64,000 bases of DNA from Hypomesus transpacificus (Eukaryota > Chordata > Actinopteri > Osmeriformes > Osmeridae): assembly GCF_021917145.1 (NCBI RefSeq), contig NC_061068.1:10238975-10302974 (forward strand), in the 5' to 3' direction. Below the pieces are notes generated by a model that was not told where the DNA came from, did no database searches, and saw only the letters and a list, made by a program, of their open reading frames with translations. Of this stretch, positions 1-13,396 are shown in pieces. Positions within the stretch are counted from its first letter, which is position 1. Every line of letters begins with the position of its first letter. Position numbers and translations under genes: made by a program.

Positions 1-1039
1 CATGATTGAATGTGCATGTGTACCACATGCATGGAATGGGTACATGCAAAGATGCAGCCAAATGTGTTTATGAAATACAGCAGTGAGTGCTCACAAGCAC
101 ACAGATAGACACCATTATGAAATGGCTGCTTTGGGGGAGAAGCAGTTGCTCAGGTATGCTACACATGTGCAGCTGAGGAATATGGGGGAAGTTTACTCTT
201 TTGGCATGGAAAATTCTCTATATAATTCTGTATATAATTCTCTAAATCTCTGTTACATTTTTCTCCCATACCTATCTTATCAAATCCTGTTAAATATAAT
301 ATTTTGGATACAAATTCAATCCATTCCCTTTAAGTGTTTGGTGTTTTTCTAGTTTGATTCCAGTACAGTGTCTCACAGGCACACTTAAACGTTTTTCCAT
401 TGCTGTCAGCCAGGAGCATGCAGTCATGGAGGGAAGGGCACATTTGTGAATGAACAGCAGAAAGAAGAGGGGGAGGGGATACTGAGCTTCAGTTGGGAGA
501 GGAAGAAGCTAACAGTGTAGTACCCATTATTTACCTGCTGGGCGCAGTAGTGTTCCCAAAAGTACAAGCTACAGATGACCAATAACGTGGAGCCAGGCGA
601 GGCCAGGCATTGGAAACTGGATAAAAGATTTAAGTGAACTTTTTGAGCATTGTCGATTCTGTTTCCCTTGTTACATCTGTATGTGCTTGATGTGCAGAAA
701 TCTCCGGCTGTCTAAATTACACAAGCACAAACAACATAAGCTAAACATAAGGGTATCTAAACCTAAGGGGGTACTACTAGGTTTATTAATTAGAACAATC
801 CCTCCATATTCAGAAGGAAGTCGTAAAGTCTCAAATTTAGCTGACACCTCATCCAACACAGTATTTTTTTACCTAAAAACGGAGGTTGTCAGACCAGTAT
901 ATTACATGTCAATTCAGGAACTTGAACGAGACCATGCATGATTACTATCTGGCTCTCACTGTAGATTGTGTGTCATTTTGGGGGGAATCTAAATATAAAA
1001 ATACAAAAACATCTCAGCATACATGTATGTTCTAACATG

Positions 1040-1145
1040 TCTCTCCTTTCTGTCTCTCTCCGTTTTCTCTCTCACTCTTTCTATCTCTCCTCTCTCTCCT
1101 GCTCTATCTCTCTGTCTGTCTTTTTCTTCCCATTCTCTCTGGCTG
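1040..1145. repeat. CT-rich low-complexity tract
   Basis: The + strand is a degenerate (TCTC)n tract interrupted by single bases. It produces spurious Ser/Leu-rich open frames on the + strand and Glu/Arg-rich ones on the - strand. Confidence 0.75.
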
Positions 1146-1569
1146 TAGCCTTCACCCTCACTGTTTCCCTGAGTCATAAAGAGGCCCTTTTTTAAAATCT
1201 GTGTAAAAACAACACCTGCATGTCGACACACTGTGTAACGCTAAAATGTCACTGCTAGTTTTATAGGTGTGTAGGGGCCACACACAAACACTGAATTGTG
1301 TACATAATGCATAAAATGTGATCAGCATGGATGCTGTTTCAATAGTCACTCAAGCTGATTTACTTTTCTGGCTCTTCCTTTGATTTAAGTTGTACTTTTT
1401 TTATATTCATTATGTGTTCCAAGTGCTAAGGACAGACTGGGCACTTTAGGTCTGGGCAGAGTTGAAATCTCTGTCTGCTGCCTCAGGGCTCAGGGGGAGA
1501 ATTCAGTCAAAACTATTTGAGTCCCCTCAAGCTAAAGTGATTTATGACCAGCAAAGACATCTGCAAAGA

Positions 1570-1685
1570 GCCTTCCCTCCCCCCTTCCCTGCCCTCTCCT
1601 CCTTCCTTCCACCCTCCCCACCCTCTCCATCCCTGCCTCTCCTCTCCCCTCCCTTCTTTCTTCTCTTTGCTTTTTTTCCTCACCT
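1570..1685. repeat. Polypyrimidine tract (CCCTT-rich)
   Basis: A run of C and T about 110 bp long on the + strand, rich in ccctcc and ttcctt words. It explains the proline/serine-rich spurious frames that cross it. Confidence 0.7.
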
Positions 1686-4600
1686 TTTGTCTTTGTACCC
1701 TTTGGAAAAAATGCACTTGTTCATTTGATTAATTTCAACTTTGATGAGACACAGACAGGGCTGAACCACCGAAAATCTTACAAATATTCATTAATTACCA
1801 TTTTAGCTCTCAAGGTCACTTCCTTGTGTGTCCAAACTGCCTAAGCTTTCCCAGTTTCCTTGTCTTTTCCTTCTTAAACATCCTTTTCCTGTCTGATGCT
1901 CTTTCTTTCTCCAGCTGGACTCGTCAGGCTGAGTGTCAGTCGATCAGTCTGCAGTCGATCAGTCTGCCGTCATTACAGCAAATATCACCCCGGTTATTCC
2001 ACAATCACAGTCACTAACATTACCACAACAGCTCACTTGAAAACAATTACTTGGTGTTTTCTGACAAGTTCAAAATAAGTAGGGAAAATAGACTTGAAGT
2101 ATGAAAAAGGTCTTTCTTATGTAGATACAGTTCATAAAATGGCTTTTTGTTTCCAGTTTCGATATTATTTCGATTTAATACAACTGTTAATAAATAAATT
2201 AAAACGTGTGTTAATTATGTTTAACACATATCTTCGACTTCATTCAGCCCAACAATAATTATTGAAGTACTCCAGGTTTCTGGAAGTGGTTGTCACTTGG
2301 ACAGTGTGAACAATAAGGTTGATGTGGGTTTGATAACAGGAAGGAGAAGATATGGCATCTTGTAGCTGTATTTCGTTCCATCACATACCCTCTCTGGACC
2401 ATGAGCAAAGAGAAAATTATTTTGATGTATCTCTTGCCACTGTTTCATGGGTATATTAATATGTTTGTGTGCACGTGGGTGTTAGCCAGACTGTGGTGGC
2501 ATTAACTCCAGTAAGTGTAACATTTGCTATCTCAGGCATCAACAAATGTTAAGCTCTTAACCCTTTAGAAGACAGATTTAGAACCTAATCATTCAAGACA
2601 TGCTCACTGGAAAAGGTTTGTGGAGGAGAAAAAAAACGAATAAATATAATATTGGAATGAGTGTCTGCTGTGGAGAGACCATGGTTGAACAGAGAAGAGG
2701 CTATTTTTACTCAACACAACTTCATGATGCAAGAGGTGGCCCCACCCATGCTGGCATCCTTGTTAATTATCAGAGGACTGGGTGTTGGCTCAACTTTCTC
2801 CGAAAGCCTTTGAAAAGATTTTGCTCAGACAAAAAGCAACATGAGAAGGATCTTATATTTTGGATCCAATGTTTATTCCTTTACCTGCTGTGCATGAACT
2901 GTAATTGCGATACTGTAAATGTTTGTTCCAACCACTCTGAACTCCACAATAGACATAGAGTTTTTAATTCATTGCATATACTGTATTTGGAGTAAAAAGG
3001 CAAGCAAATTTTGATATTGCAATAACTTACCATTTTTATCCTGCAAAGTCTTCTTCATGTAAACATTATTTAACCTATATCATTAGTGGAAGAACCTTTC
3101 AACACACTTTTCCACATATTTCCAAACACATAGGTAAGTCACAGAATGGAAATGTTTTGCTATTTTTGGCTTAGATGCAAAACATATGTACACATAATAA
3201 AAATAGATTCCAATTACATGATGAGATTGGCATTTTGTCATCTCAAAGTCAAAACAAATATGGTTTCAAGGTTTTGTTAAGGTGATTATGGTTGCAATGG
3301 TAACAATGGTAAACTGACGAATAGTCTGAGAGTCTGACTCAATATGGCATAGGATACATACAGTATAAAATCGTTTTTAAAAAGGAACAAATATATCATA
3401 TACATTCTACAAATATAATTATTTTTGCATTTTGATGTAAATGTACAGTTACAGAATCAGGCTATTCGTTTCTTCATTAATGTAGTCAATAAATCCAATT
3501 AATTGACCTAACTAACAATGATTTCTGGTTTTAGAAAACAACACACACACACCAAATAAAATAACAAAAACAAACAGAGAATGCATCATTCTTATGCATG
3601 ACATATTAAGGAATGCTTGAATTTAAAGAAAAGATCAACAGGTCAACATGTGGACATAAACTGCTCATTCCAAGTTTATTCTCATTTGAAAAGTGGAACA
3701 TTGTAGAGATAAGCTTCATACTGCACCGGAAATAAAGTTACGTTTCCATTTTAAAACGCTGTTGACAGTTGACATGACGAAAACTCCACAGATTGCTTCT
3801 GTGCATATGTTAACTTTAACAAATAGAAAAGTATGTTTTCCATGTGGAATTGTAAAAATAGTTTCTGACATCGTCACGTACCCCATTTTAAGACTTTCAT
3901 GAGATAAAATATTGATCATTTACAATCCTGTCCTTCTGCATGTTATGAGGTGCAATCATTTAAAAATAAATTCACTAAATTGCTGAGAAAGAAACATACA
4001 TAAAGCTAAAAAACGATTCTGGTCTACCACGTGCATTTTAGTAATGTAGTTTTTGTTCGTGTTGCAATGTGGGGGGTCGATTTCCACGTTGAAACCAATG
4101 CAACAGATTACGACAACAAATTGAATTGATGTGCTTTCAGTGTAGTTTTATTGTTAATCTCTGTTTTAATTCCATCATTAGCATAGGCTACAGCAAACAG
4201 TGTCTGGCAATGCAGCCTTTAGGCCCACTATAGGTTACTCTTAAAATTAATTTGCAGCAGAATGTATTGACTGTTAGATAGGTCATTATGACTCGATTTC
4301 TGTCAAATGTGTACATTTGTCCTTTACCATTAGCTACGCTCCAGACTTATGTAAAACCAAGGCAATTAGATGTGATTAATTTAAATCAGATCAGTGTTGA
4401 TGTAAGAACCCCAACCTGCACCTGAAAATGATTAAAAGCCGCTGTATAGGTTACGTAAAATTGGAGGCTACAGTAGTGATACGGATCTGTTTTAGATGGC
4501 GATATGCACTGTGAGACTAATTGTTTCTTCTGTCTGGGAGTTAACAATCTTGAACTTGAACTTAGTTTATCTATTGCAGCGCAGACAGAATCATTCCTCA

Positions 4601-5965
4601 GCCGTCGGCCAAAATACCATTACAACCCTGTCAAGAAATATTCATAGCAGGCTATTCAAAACTTAGACCTAGAGTAGAGTTTAAAACGAATTTGATTATG
4701 CATTTACATTTTCATCCCCATTATTTACGTAATACAGCCTGTACCGTTAGAGGGTTAGTAAGAGGCTACAAAGTGCAAAAACATTAATTGGCTTCCATTG
4801 ATGATGGAATGAGAATTTTCAATTACAAAACTGAATCGAAACCTGGTGAGGGAAGAATGCAGGGAGGTCATCCTACTTCACTTCAAACAATTGTGTTATA
4901 AGACTTTGAACAATTAGCTTGTAGGCCAATATTAATGTCAGATAAAGCTCAACAGGGTTTTCAATAGAAGTTTGCGTCCGTACACACTTGTTAAACGTAT
5001 AATCCTAAACCCAAATGGCTAATGTCTGATTTCAAACAAGTTTGGTCTGAAATCTTCTTGAAAAGTTCTAAACTTCAAAACTGTTTAACAAATAGTTATC
5101 GAAAGCCTTTTTTGTAAAAGCGTGCGTCAAAGGTAACGATATCCATCATCAAGTCATTTTAAAACTAGACTCCTCTTGTATTGTTGTGTGATGTTTAATT
5201 TTCAAATTTTGCAAATTATCCTATTTCTATCACCATCATATTTGCTTCAAAAAAAGGCTCATTGCAGGTTTCCAAACACCCATGTAAAAATCATAATTCT
5301 CATACTATCTCACAATGTCCTATTTTGACAATTAAGTACTGGATTTCAACCCGTTTTATTTACACACTCGGGTTGCTTTTCTTGTCAGAGTGATCAGTTT
5401 ACATCATTGGATGAACCCTGTTGCTCCTTTGTCTTAGTGTCAAACTTGCCTTCACAGTAGCCTTTCCTCAGCGGCTACTAAAAAATAACCCTAAGCCTAC
5501 TTTAAAAACTTTAACAAGCTTCCATTGCATGCAGAGTGTTGGCCTGGGCAAAAGCTCTGCCACTTTAACAAATGTGTCCTTGCATTTTATTAAATCTGTA
5601 ACTTTCCATGACTTATAAGTGCTGGTTTACCAAACACTACTGCTTTAATGTTGCTTTCACCCTAATGTCCTTCAAAGTTGTATGAAGGTATTTAATTCAT
5701 TGTACAAAGCATGTTACCTACGGGTTTTATGTTATCTGATCTCCACTGGTGCATAAAGGATGTTTATATGGCCTAATTTGGGGTTTATCTTTGATCAAAT
5801 TATTTATGATAACAATATGTTATAAAAGTTATGATAACTATGGATACATTTCTCCAATATAAGGAGGTCTTATGGCGCATTTTCTTTTATATAAAACCCC
5901 TTTCTCCTTTCATCAGCAGATTCCTTGGAATCATTTGTGTATGCTTTCTAGATGTATTATAGTTC

Positions 5966-5983
5966 CCCCCCCCCCCCCCCCCA
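5966..5983. repeat. Poly-C homopolymer run
   Basis: About 17-18 consecutive C on the + strand, next to 'ttatagtt' and 'caggtaat'. The length of such runs is often unreliable in assemblies. Confidence 0.85.
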
Positions 5984-8900
5984 GGTAATACATAGACTAG
6001 AAACCCGGTGTAGAGGCATTTTCCACATTGCAGAAATACTTTTTTGATCTTATGAGAGAGAAGATATATCTTGGAAAGTAATGAATGTGGAGGTGGATTC
6101 AAACGGCCTGTAACTTTGGTGTAGCAAGATGCATCTGGATAGAAGCAGTGGACGTCTCTCTTAACTTGAACTTGGACTTCTGCTGATAGGACGGGTCTTG
6201 CCGCCAACCTATTTGTATTGGGCTAAAACCTGTTAATTAACACAGTGCTGTGATGTTCACATTGCATCAAGTTAATCTTATTCTGCCATTTTGATTGTCA
6301 ATTTATTTTTACACAGGTTTTAAAAAAATAATATAACTTCAGTAAGCTATTCCTAAATGAAAGCCTCGAGGAAATGATAACATTTGATAACAATGTGTAA
6401 TGCAAAAATTAGTTCAGTTATTGGGAACATCAACTCTCCATTTCCGGAACATATTTTGGTGGGACTGGGCGATAACCACGTTTCAGTAGGCTAGAAGGCC
6501 TGGCTTCCACAAGAACATAAGATTGAACGAAAACACAGAAGATCATGTAATGGCAAAAAAACGTGAAGAATCGCGAATGTTTTTTTCCTATAGTCTATTC
6601 TTCATATCACATGATCCCAGTTTTCGTAGACTGTTAAAAAAAAATAAAGGCAAATTCATGTAGGCCTATTGAATTTCACGACTGACCATGAATCTACAGA
6701 TTGTTGCTGACACTGAAAATAAACTAACAATTCTAGCAAATCAGTCACATTTGTAGTCATTTTCTCTTTCAAACATATTTTCGCCTAACATATATCTTAT
6801 TACAATCACTTGAAACACGTTAATTTAAACGTTTTGTCGTGTTTATCGCTCTCACGTCCAATCGGACTTTTGGTTGGGAAGCTTATCATGCAAACATGCC
6901 ATTGTTATTCAGCACTGTATCTGTGGGTAAGAGTAAGGATACAGTGGTAATAAAATGTCCTTCAATTTTTTTTTTGTATTTAAAAGGAAATGGATGTGTG
7001 GAATAGTCCACAGATTACTTTCAATTAAGCTATATTGTCTGTAAACAGTATTTATCTTATTGGGGATTATGGATATGGATCCTGAAAGCGTATAGGCTAG
7101 GACTAAAATGGGAATATGCGAATTGTTCAGGGAGATCACGCAAAAGGCTACCACTGGTATGTTTTATGTTAACACTAGGCTATTACATTTCTGAATGCTT
7201 AGCTCCTTAAAACACTATTACCACTTGATCCTAATTTCAAACAACATAAGGTTCCACAAAGCACTACTTTCAGGGTCGGTTTACGTTCTCTTTTCAGGTG
7301 AGAGAGTAGACCTAGAATGCATTTTTTTTTAGAATGTTTCGATTTTTTTTGAAGGGTCTGATAATTTAACAGTTCCATGACACCTTTTTGGATTAGGGTT
7401 ACAGAAATGTAACAACTATTGTGAACACGCATATTATGGGTATGGCTACCTGGCGTCTTGGCTAACGTGCGTTTTAACATTCATTCAAGTTCAGTTCAGT
7501 CAGGCTATTTAGCCTAGGCTTGTGTCAGAAATGACAGACACAATTGCTGTAATTTAGAGACAATGATCCCATGTGCATCCAATGTTATTTTGAATGTGAG
7601 CACAGGATGCTTGATTGAGCAGCGGAAACAAGAACGGAAAAATCAAGCTAAACTGAGAACATATAAAACAAATAGGCTGGAACATGTCATTGAACGGTAT
7701 TCATTTGGCAAGTCTGAGTTGCTGACCGGACTTGACTACATTGTGCCCGTTGTATCAAGTTTCGGAGTATCTTACTAAATGTATAATAAAAGACAACAAA
7801 TCGTCAACAAATCGTAGCCTAAACAAGTTGGTAAACCTGTAGTCCATAGGATAGATCCTACATGGCAAATATGACAAAGGATAAAAATGTCAACGTTAAT
7901 CTTTCCTTTTGGTAAGATAGCCACGGTTATATAGTTTAACGAATGCTTGCAATCACAGAAAGGTGCTCAAGTAGTTTGAAATAGCCTTTATTAAGCGATA
8001 TATTTAGGCTACTCTTAATAAATCAAGATAGGTCTATGGTTTAGGCTTGTTAGCATAAAGACTACAAAAGCTGTGCTATTTCTAAAATTAGTAAACGAAG
8101 AAAGCAAGAGCTGACTTTTGGTCGGGTTATGTTAACCTACCCCAAAAAGTCATTTATAGCTGTAATTGCATCGAGTTTTCACGTAAGTCCACAAAGCGTG
8201 TGTGAAGTTCATTCAGTCTGTCTAGACCTATTACGACCCTGTTTGTCTGTGTTGTCTAACTTGACCTTGGACTTCCTGGTTTCTACAATTAAGCATGATC
8301 AGACATCATTCGCTATGTGTTGGTGTTCTCCTTCCTACGTTATAGTAGATGAAAAAGGTAGCCTACCAGTTATTAGTTAGTCATATCAAAATGAATATGA
8401 TTTGTTTCATTCTAGTTTTTTGAACCCCAATGCGTGAAGCATCATAATGTTATGACATCATTACATTTTATGTGAATAGCCTTGTATTTTAGTTTTGATT
8501 GTCATAGGCATATGCAAATGGCTTAGCCTACTGTGCAACAATTAAAAATATATAAATGTAGGATAATAGTTGAATGAAAAAAATATAGGCTGCGCCTGGT
8601 GTGAATAACCTAGGCCAAAAGACACACACATGTATTTGTTTTGCGGAGCGAAAAGAGTATCCTTAGGCTACATTTTTCTTGTTTTCTCCAAACGATAACT
8701 AAAACGTTATTTAATGGGTTGCCCCAAATGATAGGCTATAGTATGAGAGGCCATGGCAGTGGCTTTTCAAGTCAAACCACAATTTCCGACTATCAAACTT
8801 AGCATAAATAAGAAATTGAAAGTGTCCGTGACTGAGACATTCAACGGAGAACAGATTGTTTATCGAGGCCAGTTCATCCACTTTAATCCTTTCTACACAG

Positions 8901-9655
8901 TAGCCTAGTTTTCTTAAAGTTGATCAGACATTTGATCATCATGAAATTGTGAGAATTAAATTTAAATTGTTTAATGAAAACTACCTCACCTGTTAGACGT
9001 AGCTTAAATTCCGCTATTGATTAGTGCCAACATTATACAAAGTATTTATCTAACATCGGTCCCTTCTATGCCATCTGTCATTTTACCATAGTTTAAACAA
9101 TTTTAAACGTGACTTTTTAATTCAATTTCGTCCAGTAGCCTGTCGTGGGCAACTATCAGATTTTTGCAAAATGGTCTGCTGTCTAGTGATAATATGACTA
9201 GTTTGACTAGCCTTAATCCTCAATTTTCATATGATACACACAAGCACTCTGTCCCTAACGGGAAGTTTAAACCATACCTATGGTTGAGTGTGGTTTAAAG
9301 CATAACGGAATTGTCTGCGATTTGGGACTTAAGTTATTTGTTTAAATGGCTTTTTGACTGATTCAAAACGTAGTACCTATAGCCTACATGGTCCACGTCA
9401 AAAAAGACGAATGCATGTAGACAATCTTACCACAAATCGGAAATCCTCAGTAGCCTATTTGGTTAATCATGTGGCGGTTAATACTCTTTTCGCCCTTCCA
9501 CCCTTAAACTAGACCTATATTTTATAATTACGTCTCCTGAGTAGCCTTTTTGCCATTTCTTGCTTACCTATATCCAGAAGCTTAAATTGCAATCAAGAAA
9601 AATTGCTGAGCCTACACCAAATGTTGTTTCATAAAGATACGTCTCTCACCACCTA

Positions 9656-9830
9656 TAGCCTACCAACCCCCATATCTGCCTTGTTGTGGTATCACGTGTT
9701 TGAGGATCTCAATAATGAAGTGGACACTTGGGTACTGGGCGGTACGCATGCGCATGCGTAAAAAAGTGTTTGGAGATGAGGTGTCCGTCTTGGAGTAGTC
9801 GACTTTTAAAAAGCATCGGTAACCCGTGAT
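9656..9830 (+). promoter_or_regulatory. hoxc13a proximal promoter / 5' UTR with NRF1-like palindrome
   Basis: This is the sequence directly upstream of the hoxc13a start codon. It contains a CACGTG E-box near 9693-9698 and a perfect 16-bp palindrome, acgcatgcgcatgcgt, at 9744-9759, about 75-85 bp before the ATG. The palindrome resembles the consensus of the transcription factor NRF1 (TGCGCATGCGC). No TATA box is evident. The promoter role is inferred from position and motifs; the transcription start cannot be placed. Confidence 0.5.
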
Positions 9831-10494
9831 ATGACGACTTCGATGGTTCTGCATCCACGCTGGGCGGACACCTTTATGTACGTATATGAAAAAAGCCCGA
9901 ATGAAAATAATCAGAATAAAAACCAATCCATGGAGGGACTGAGCGGGAATTGTCCTGCTACCCACTGCAGGGAACTGATCTCGCACACCACGTTGGGACG
10001 ACACTCAGGCAGCATTGCCCACCAAAGTTCTGTATACTCGGACATAAACCCTCAGGACATGGGGAGACAATGCCCCGCTCCACAGACTTCCTCAAACACC
10101 AGCCTAGGATATGGTTACCCGTTTGGAAGCCCTTATTACGGGTGTCGGTTGTCGCACACCCATAACGTGAATTTACAGCAGAAGCAGTGCTCTTATCATA
10201 CCACCGATAAGTACTCAACAGAGCCCAGCGCGGCGCTGCCCACAGAAGAACTGTCAAGTCGTCCAAAGGAATTTGCCTTTTACCCAAGTTTTGCCAGCTC
10301 ATATCAGACTGTCCCAAGCTACCTGGACGTATCGGTGGTGCCTGGTATCAGTGCGCACCCGGAACCAAGACATGAGACTTTGATACCCATGGATGGCTAT
10401 CAACACTGGGCTCTATCAAATGGCTGGGATGGACAGGTGTACTGTTCCAAAGAACAAACTCAGTCAGCACATCTTTGGAAGTCGCCCTTTCCGG
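9831..10494 (+). CDS. hoxc13a: Hoxc13a, exon 1 (N-terminal region)
   Basis: First coding exon of the most posterior HoxC gene, encoding a nuclear homeodomain transcription factor. In vertebrates Hoxc13 acts in tail, epidermal-appendage and fin-fold development. The protein starts MTTSMVLHPRWADTFMYVYE, the characteristic Hox13 opening, followed by KSPNEN. Exon 1 encodes 221 residues plus one base. The end is set by matching LWKSPFP to the conserved Hoxc13 junction: the donor is ccgg|gtatga and the phase-1 split codon makes Asp of DVVPLQ when joined to exon 2. The fused protein would be 307 residues, close to other Hoxc13 proteins. There is no hexapeptide, as expected for an Abd-B-type posterior gene. 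An in-frame read-through past the donor ends soon after in a stop and is not used. Confidence 0.96.
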
Positions 10495-11860
10495 GTATGA
10501 AATGTGTTTCCTCCTAATTACAAAAACGGTCTTGATAGTTTAATGCTTGATGTAATTGTTTAATTTCAACAGTCATATCGATTATTGTAATCTAATAGCA
10601 GAGAGAGCCTGCACGTGCGCGTGTTTGTGCCCCACGCTTCAATCGTTTTAAAAGTAATATGTTTTTACACATGGCCTGCTCTTATTTTACGTGTGTTTAT
10701 ATTCGTCATTTGGTCACAGCTGGGGAAAAGCGCTTTTTATTTTACATGAATTGTGTCACTCTATGTCAATGTAAACACAAGGCAAGTCTTTCAACTGCCA
10801 TGCACGCCTTACATTGTTTATTATGTGAATCGGATTTAAAATGTAGTCCGTTACTGTGTAGGGACAGCTCATTCAAATAATTTCCACACCGTAGGCCTTC
10901 ACCATCTCCCTGGAAGTCTTAATCCAATCAGGGAGTGGAACCTTGAAGTTTGCCATGCATCTTCATTAACGATTTTAACGATTTTGCAGATTACAAATCC
11001 AAGAATCTCTTAATGTGTTGTTATGTGTTCATTAGGTCTCCTAGACTTATACTATTTGTTTTGTGAGAAGACGGCATCATAACATCCCGTGGACTTGACG
11101 AGGCTGCTTTTATTATAATCTAGTAGGCCTAATATAAAAATGTCTCTCAAACTCCTGTGTTTGTGTGAGTCTGTGAGAGAGGGAGGGAGGGGGTGTGTGT
11201 TTGTTTGTTTGTTTGTGTGTGTCTATGACCGCATGTGTCTGAGTGTTGTCACAAGCCATCCGTCACAAAATGAATGTATTCTTATATCAAACAACGTCTA
11301 TCATGACACTGTGCTGCTTTGCTGTGAAAAAGCAAAGCAAAGCAGCACAGTTGAAATGAAACGTCCTTCGGATCCTGGTCTAGTGTGTTATAGTTGGCAT
11401 GTAGGCACTGGACTATTGAGTAGGCTAGATTTTAGTGTTTCTAAATATCTGTATCAAGTTCTGTCTTGTCAAGAATAGAAACCAAATTCCTGGATTGATT
11501 GGTTTATCATTCATGTAACAGTTGACACGACTGACATTTGGACATTCGTGTGTAACTGTCGGGAAAGGTTTTTCACGTTTAAAAGGGTGTTTGTTTTTAG
11601 ATTAAATTGGGCCTTCAACGCTTGACTATAGTTTCAGTAGGCCATGCCAGATTATCTGTCTACAATATGGCTGAACAAGACGTAGACTACATGTTTAAAC
11701 GAGTCTGGATGGCCCCAGATGTAGGTTTAGGCCTATAGTTTCCGATTCCATTCAAGAATCGTTGTACTGTAGATATTACCAAAATGCAAGAAATAACAAT
11801 TGAGACAGAGTGCCGAAGTTCTATCTTCTCAACTGTTTTTTATTTTTGTGTTTCTCTCAG
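10495..11860 (+). other. hoxc13a intron
   Basis: Phase-1 intron of 1366 bp with a GT donor (ggtatga) and a good acceptor preceded by a pyrimidine stretch ending tttctctcag. It carries a GTTT/GT-rich simple repeat around 11165-11222 and a strong 16-bp-arm hairpin at 11308-11351. I see no other gene in it. Confidence 0.85.
11308..11351. repeat. Perfect inverted repeat in the hoxc13a intron
   Basis: Arm actgtgctgctttgct (11308-11323) is repeated as its exact reverse complement at 11336-11351, with a 12-nt loop. The transcribed strand would fold into a stable hairpin. It does not resemble a microRNA family known to me, and the arms are short for a pre-miRNA. It could be a small MITE remnant. Confidence 0.8.
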
Positions 11861-12120
11861 ATGTGGTCCCTTTGCAATCAGAGGTCAGCAGCTACAGGCG
11901 AGGTCGCAAGAAGCGAGTTCCATACACTAAAATCCAACTAAAGGAGCTAGAAAAGGAATATGCTGCCAGTAAATTCATCACCAAAGACAAGAGAAGACGG
12001 ATATCAGCCACCACGAACCTCTCCGAACGCCAGGTTACTATTTGGTTCCAGAACCGACGAGTAAAAGAGAAGAAATTCGTCTGTAAATCAAAGCCAAGCG
12101 CCCACATGCATACAACTTGA
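11861..12120 (+). CDS. hoxc13a: Hoxc13a, exon 2 (homeodomain)
   Basis: The second and last coding exon starts with the remaining two bases of the Asp codon and reads [19 protein letters not shown]. The homeodomain spans protein residues 236-295. It carries the Hox13-specific helix 1/2 segment with [17 protein letters not shown] and recognition helix [16 protein letters not shown], with Trp48, Phe49, Asn51 and Arg53 all present. A 12-residue tail ([12 protein letters not shown]) precedes the TGA at 12118-12120. The homeodomain binds TTAY-type AT-rich DNA; the Val and Thr substitutions in helix 3 (QVTIW, RRVKEKK) are typical of group 13. No frameshift or lost key residue is seen. Confidence 0.97.
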
Positions 12121-12771
12121 TACATTTCTAGCAATTCATACTTTCCACCATGAACGCTCTTGTAAGAAATCTCAACAAACGTTTATGCACTTGATATTCA
12201 AAGAACGGGATTTTATTATTGTAGCCTATAGATCGGACTGAATGATATATATACATTGATCGATGAAAATCTGGCCTTTGAATGGTCCTCCAGTACGGAA
12301 TGTAGCCTATTACCAAAATAATAAACTGACGCTGGCAAACATTGCCGAGGGTACAGAATTTCACGCCGTCAATCTGTGCATATACATTTCCACGCTTGGG
12401 CTAGGACGCTTCAAAACTCAACGCTTATGTAAAGGTTACTGTTATAAGCCTATACTTATTTTGCTATTGTCTGTGTCGTACATTTATTATTTAATTAGTC
12501 TGTTCTCTCGTGTGACAGGACTTGCAGCCTAAATTGAGTTCGTTTTTGATATAACTGTCATGCAACTGGAATGACTGTATTCATAATAAGAATATTAACG
12601 GTATTGCATATTAATGCACAACCTTTAATCATAGGTTTGTACAGTATCAGGTCTTATTGCATTCGGGCTGTGCACTCCCATTGTAGGACCTTTGCTCATC
12701 TTTAGTGCACCATTTGAACTGTGATGTGGTGTTGGATTGAAATTTACTCAGTGAAAACGTGTTTCATAAAT

Positions 12772-12777
12772 AATAAA
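12772..12777 (+). terminator. Candidate hoxc13a polyadenylation signal
   Basis: AATAAA about 650 bp downstream of the hoxc13a stop, in an A-rich context. It is plausible as the 3' UTR end, but only by motif and distance. Confidence 0.35.
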
Positions 12778-13396
12778 AAAATGTAATGACCTGTCAATGT
12801 CAGTTGCGTGTGTTTTCATGAAATCTGTCTCTTTGTATTGATCACGAAATAGGCTATACCTTAATCCCAAACACGTCAAAATTATCAATTTACACAGGCC
12901 TGTCTACTTTATTCGGCCATCTGAGTTTCACCAGTGTCATTGGTAATGTCAATAGTCCCGTCCCTTGAATGAACCAATGGTGTTCCAAGATCAGTCAAAA
13001 TCTCAGTCTGCTGCTTACGTCTGGAGATCTACCAAGAAAGATATACAGTGGCGACATTGGAACCAAAACATTTGCGTTTGGCCTACATTTAAGGCAAGAC
13101 TATTGCTTTTTGGGCAAATGTGCTCTTTAATTTGAAATAGCAGGCCTATGGAGGAATTCATGGAATATAAATACGAATATTCTGAATGAAATAGGCAGTC
13201 CCTCATATTGTCTCCCGTAGCTTTCAGATGATAACGAATTGTTCGTTCATCTAAGGCGTTCCTTCTAGTAAAAGTATACATGTGGGCCCACAGTAGCCTT
13301 GACATTTAGGTAGCCTATCCAGCTGTAGTAGTGGTTTTGAAAGAGCCATTTGTGTTTTTTTGCATTTGCACTGCATTGCTTGTTTTTGACAAGTTG

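Larger units (their letters stand above)
1..9655. other. Gene-free 5' flank of the hoxca cluster
   Basis: I see no Hox-like or other recognisable coding exon here. Every open frame is short, lacks recognisable domains and has AT-rich composition like the surrounding spacer. The interval holds pyrimidine-rich low-complexity tracts (about 1040-1145 and 1570-1680), a long poly-C run near 5966-5982 and scattered AT-rich sequence. As the most 5' part of a HoxC cluster it may contain regulatory elements for hoxc13a, but no specific one can be supported from this sequence alone. Confidence 0.6.

Noticed and set aside
2600..2995. 131-codon + strand open frame
   Set aside because: AT-rich codons, no domain or repeated motif, no promoter or splice context; longest by chance in an open AT-rich stretch.
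9660..10317. Long - strand frames around hoxc13a exon 1 (114 and 119 codons)
   Set aside because: Antisense shadows of the conserved Hoxc13a N-terminus.
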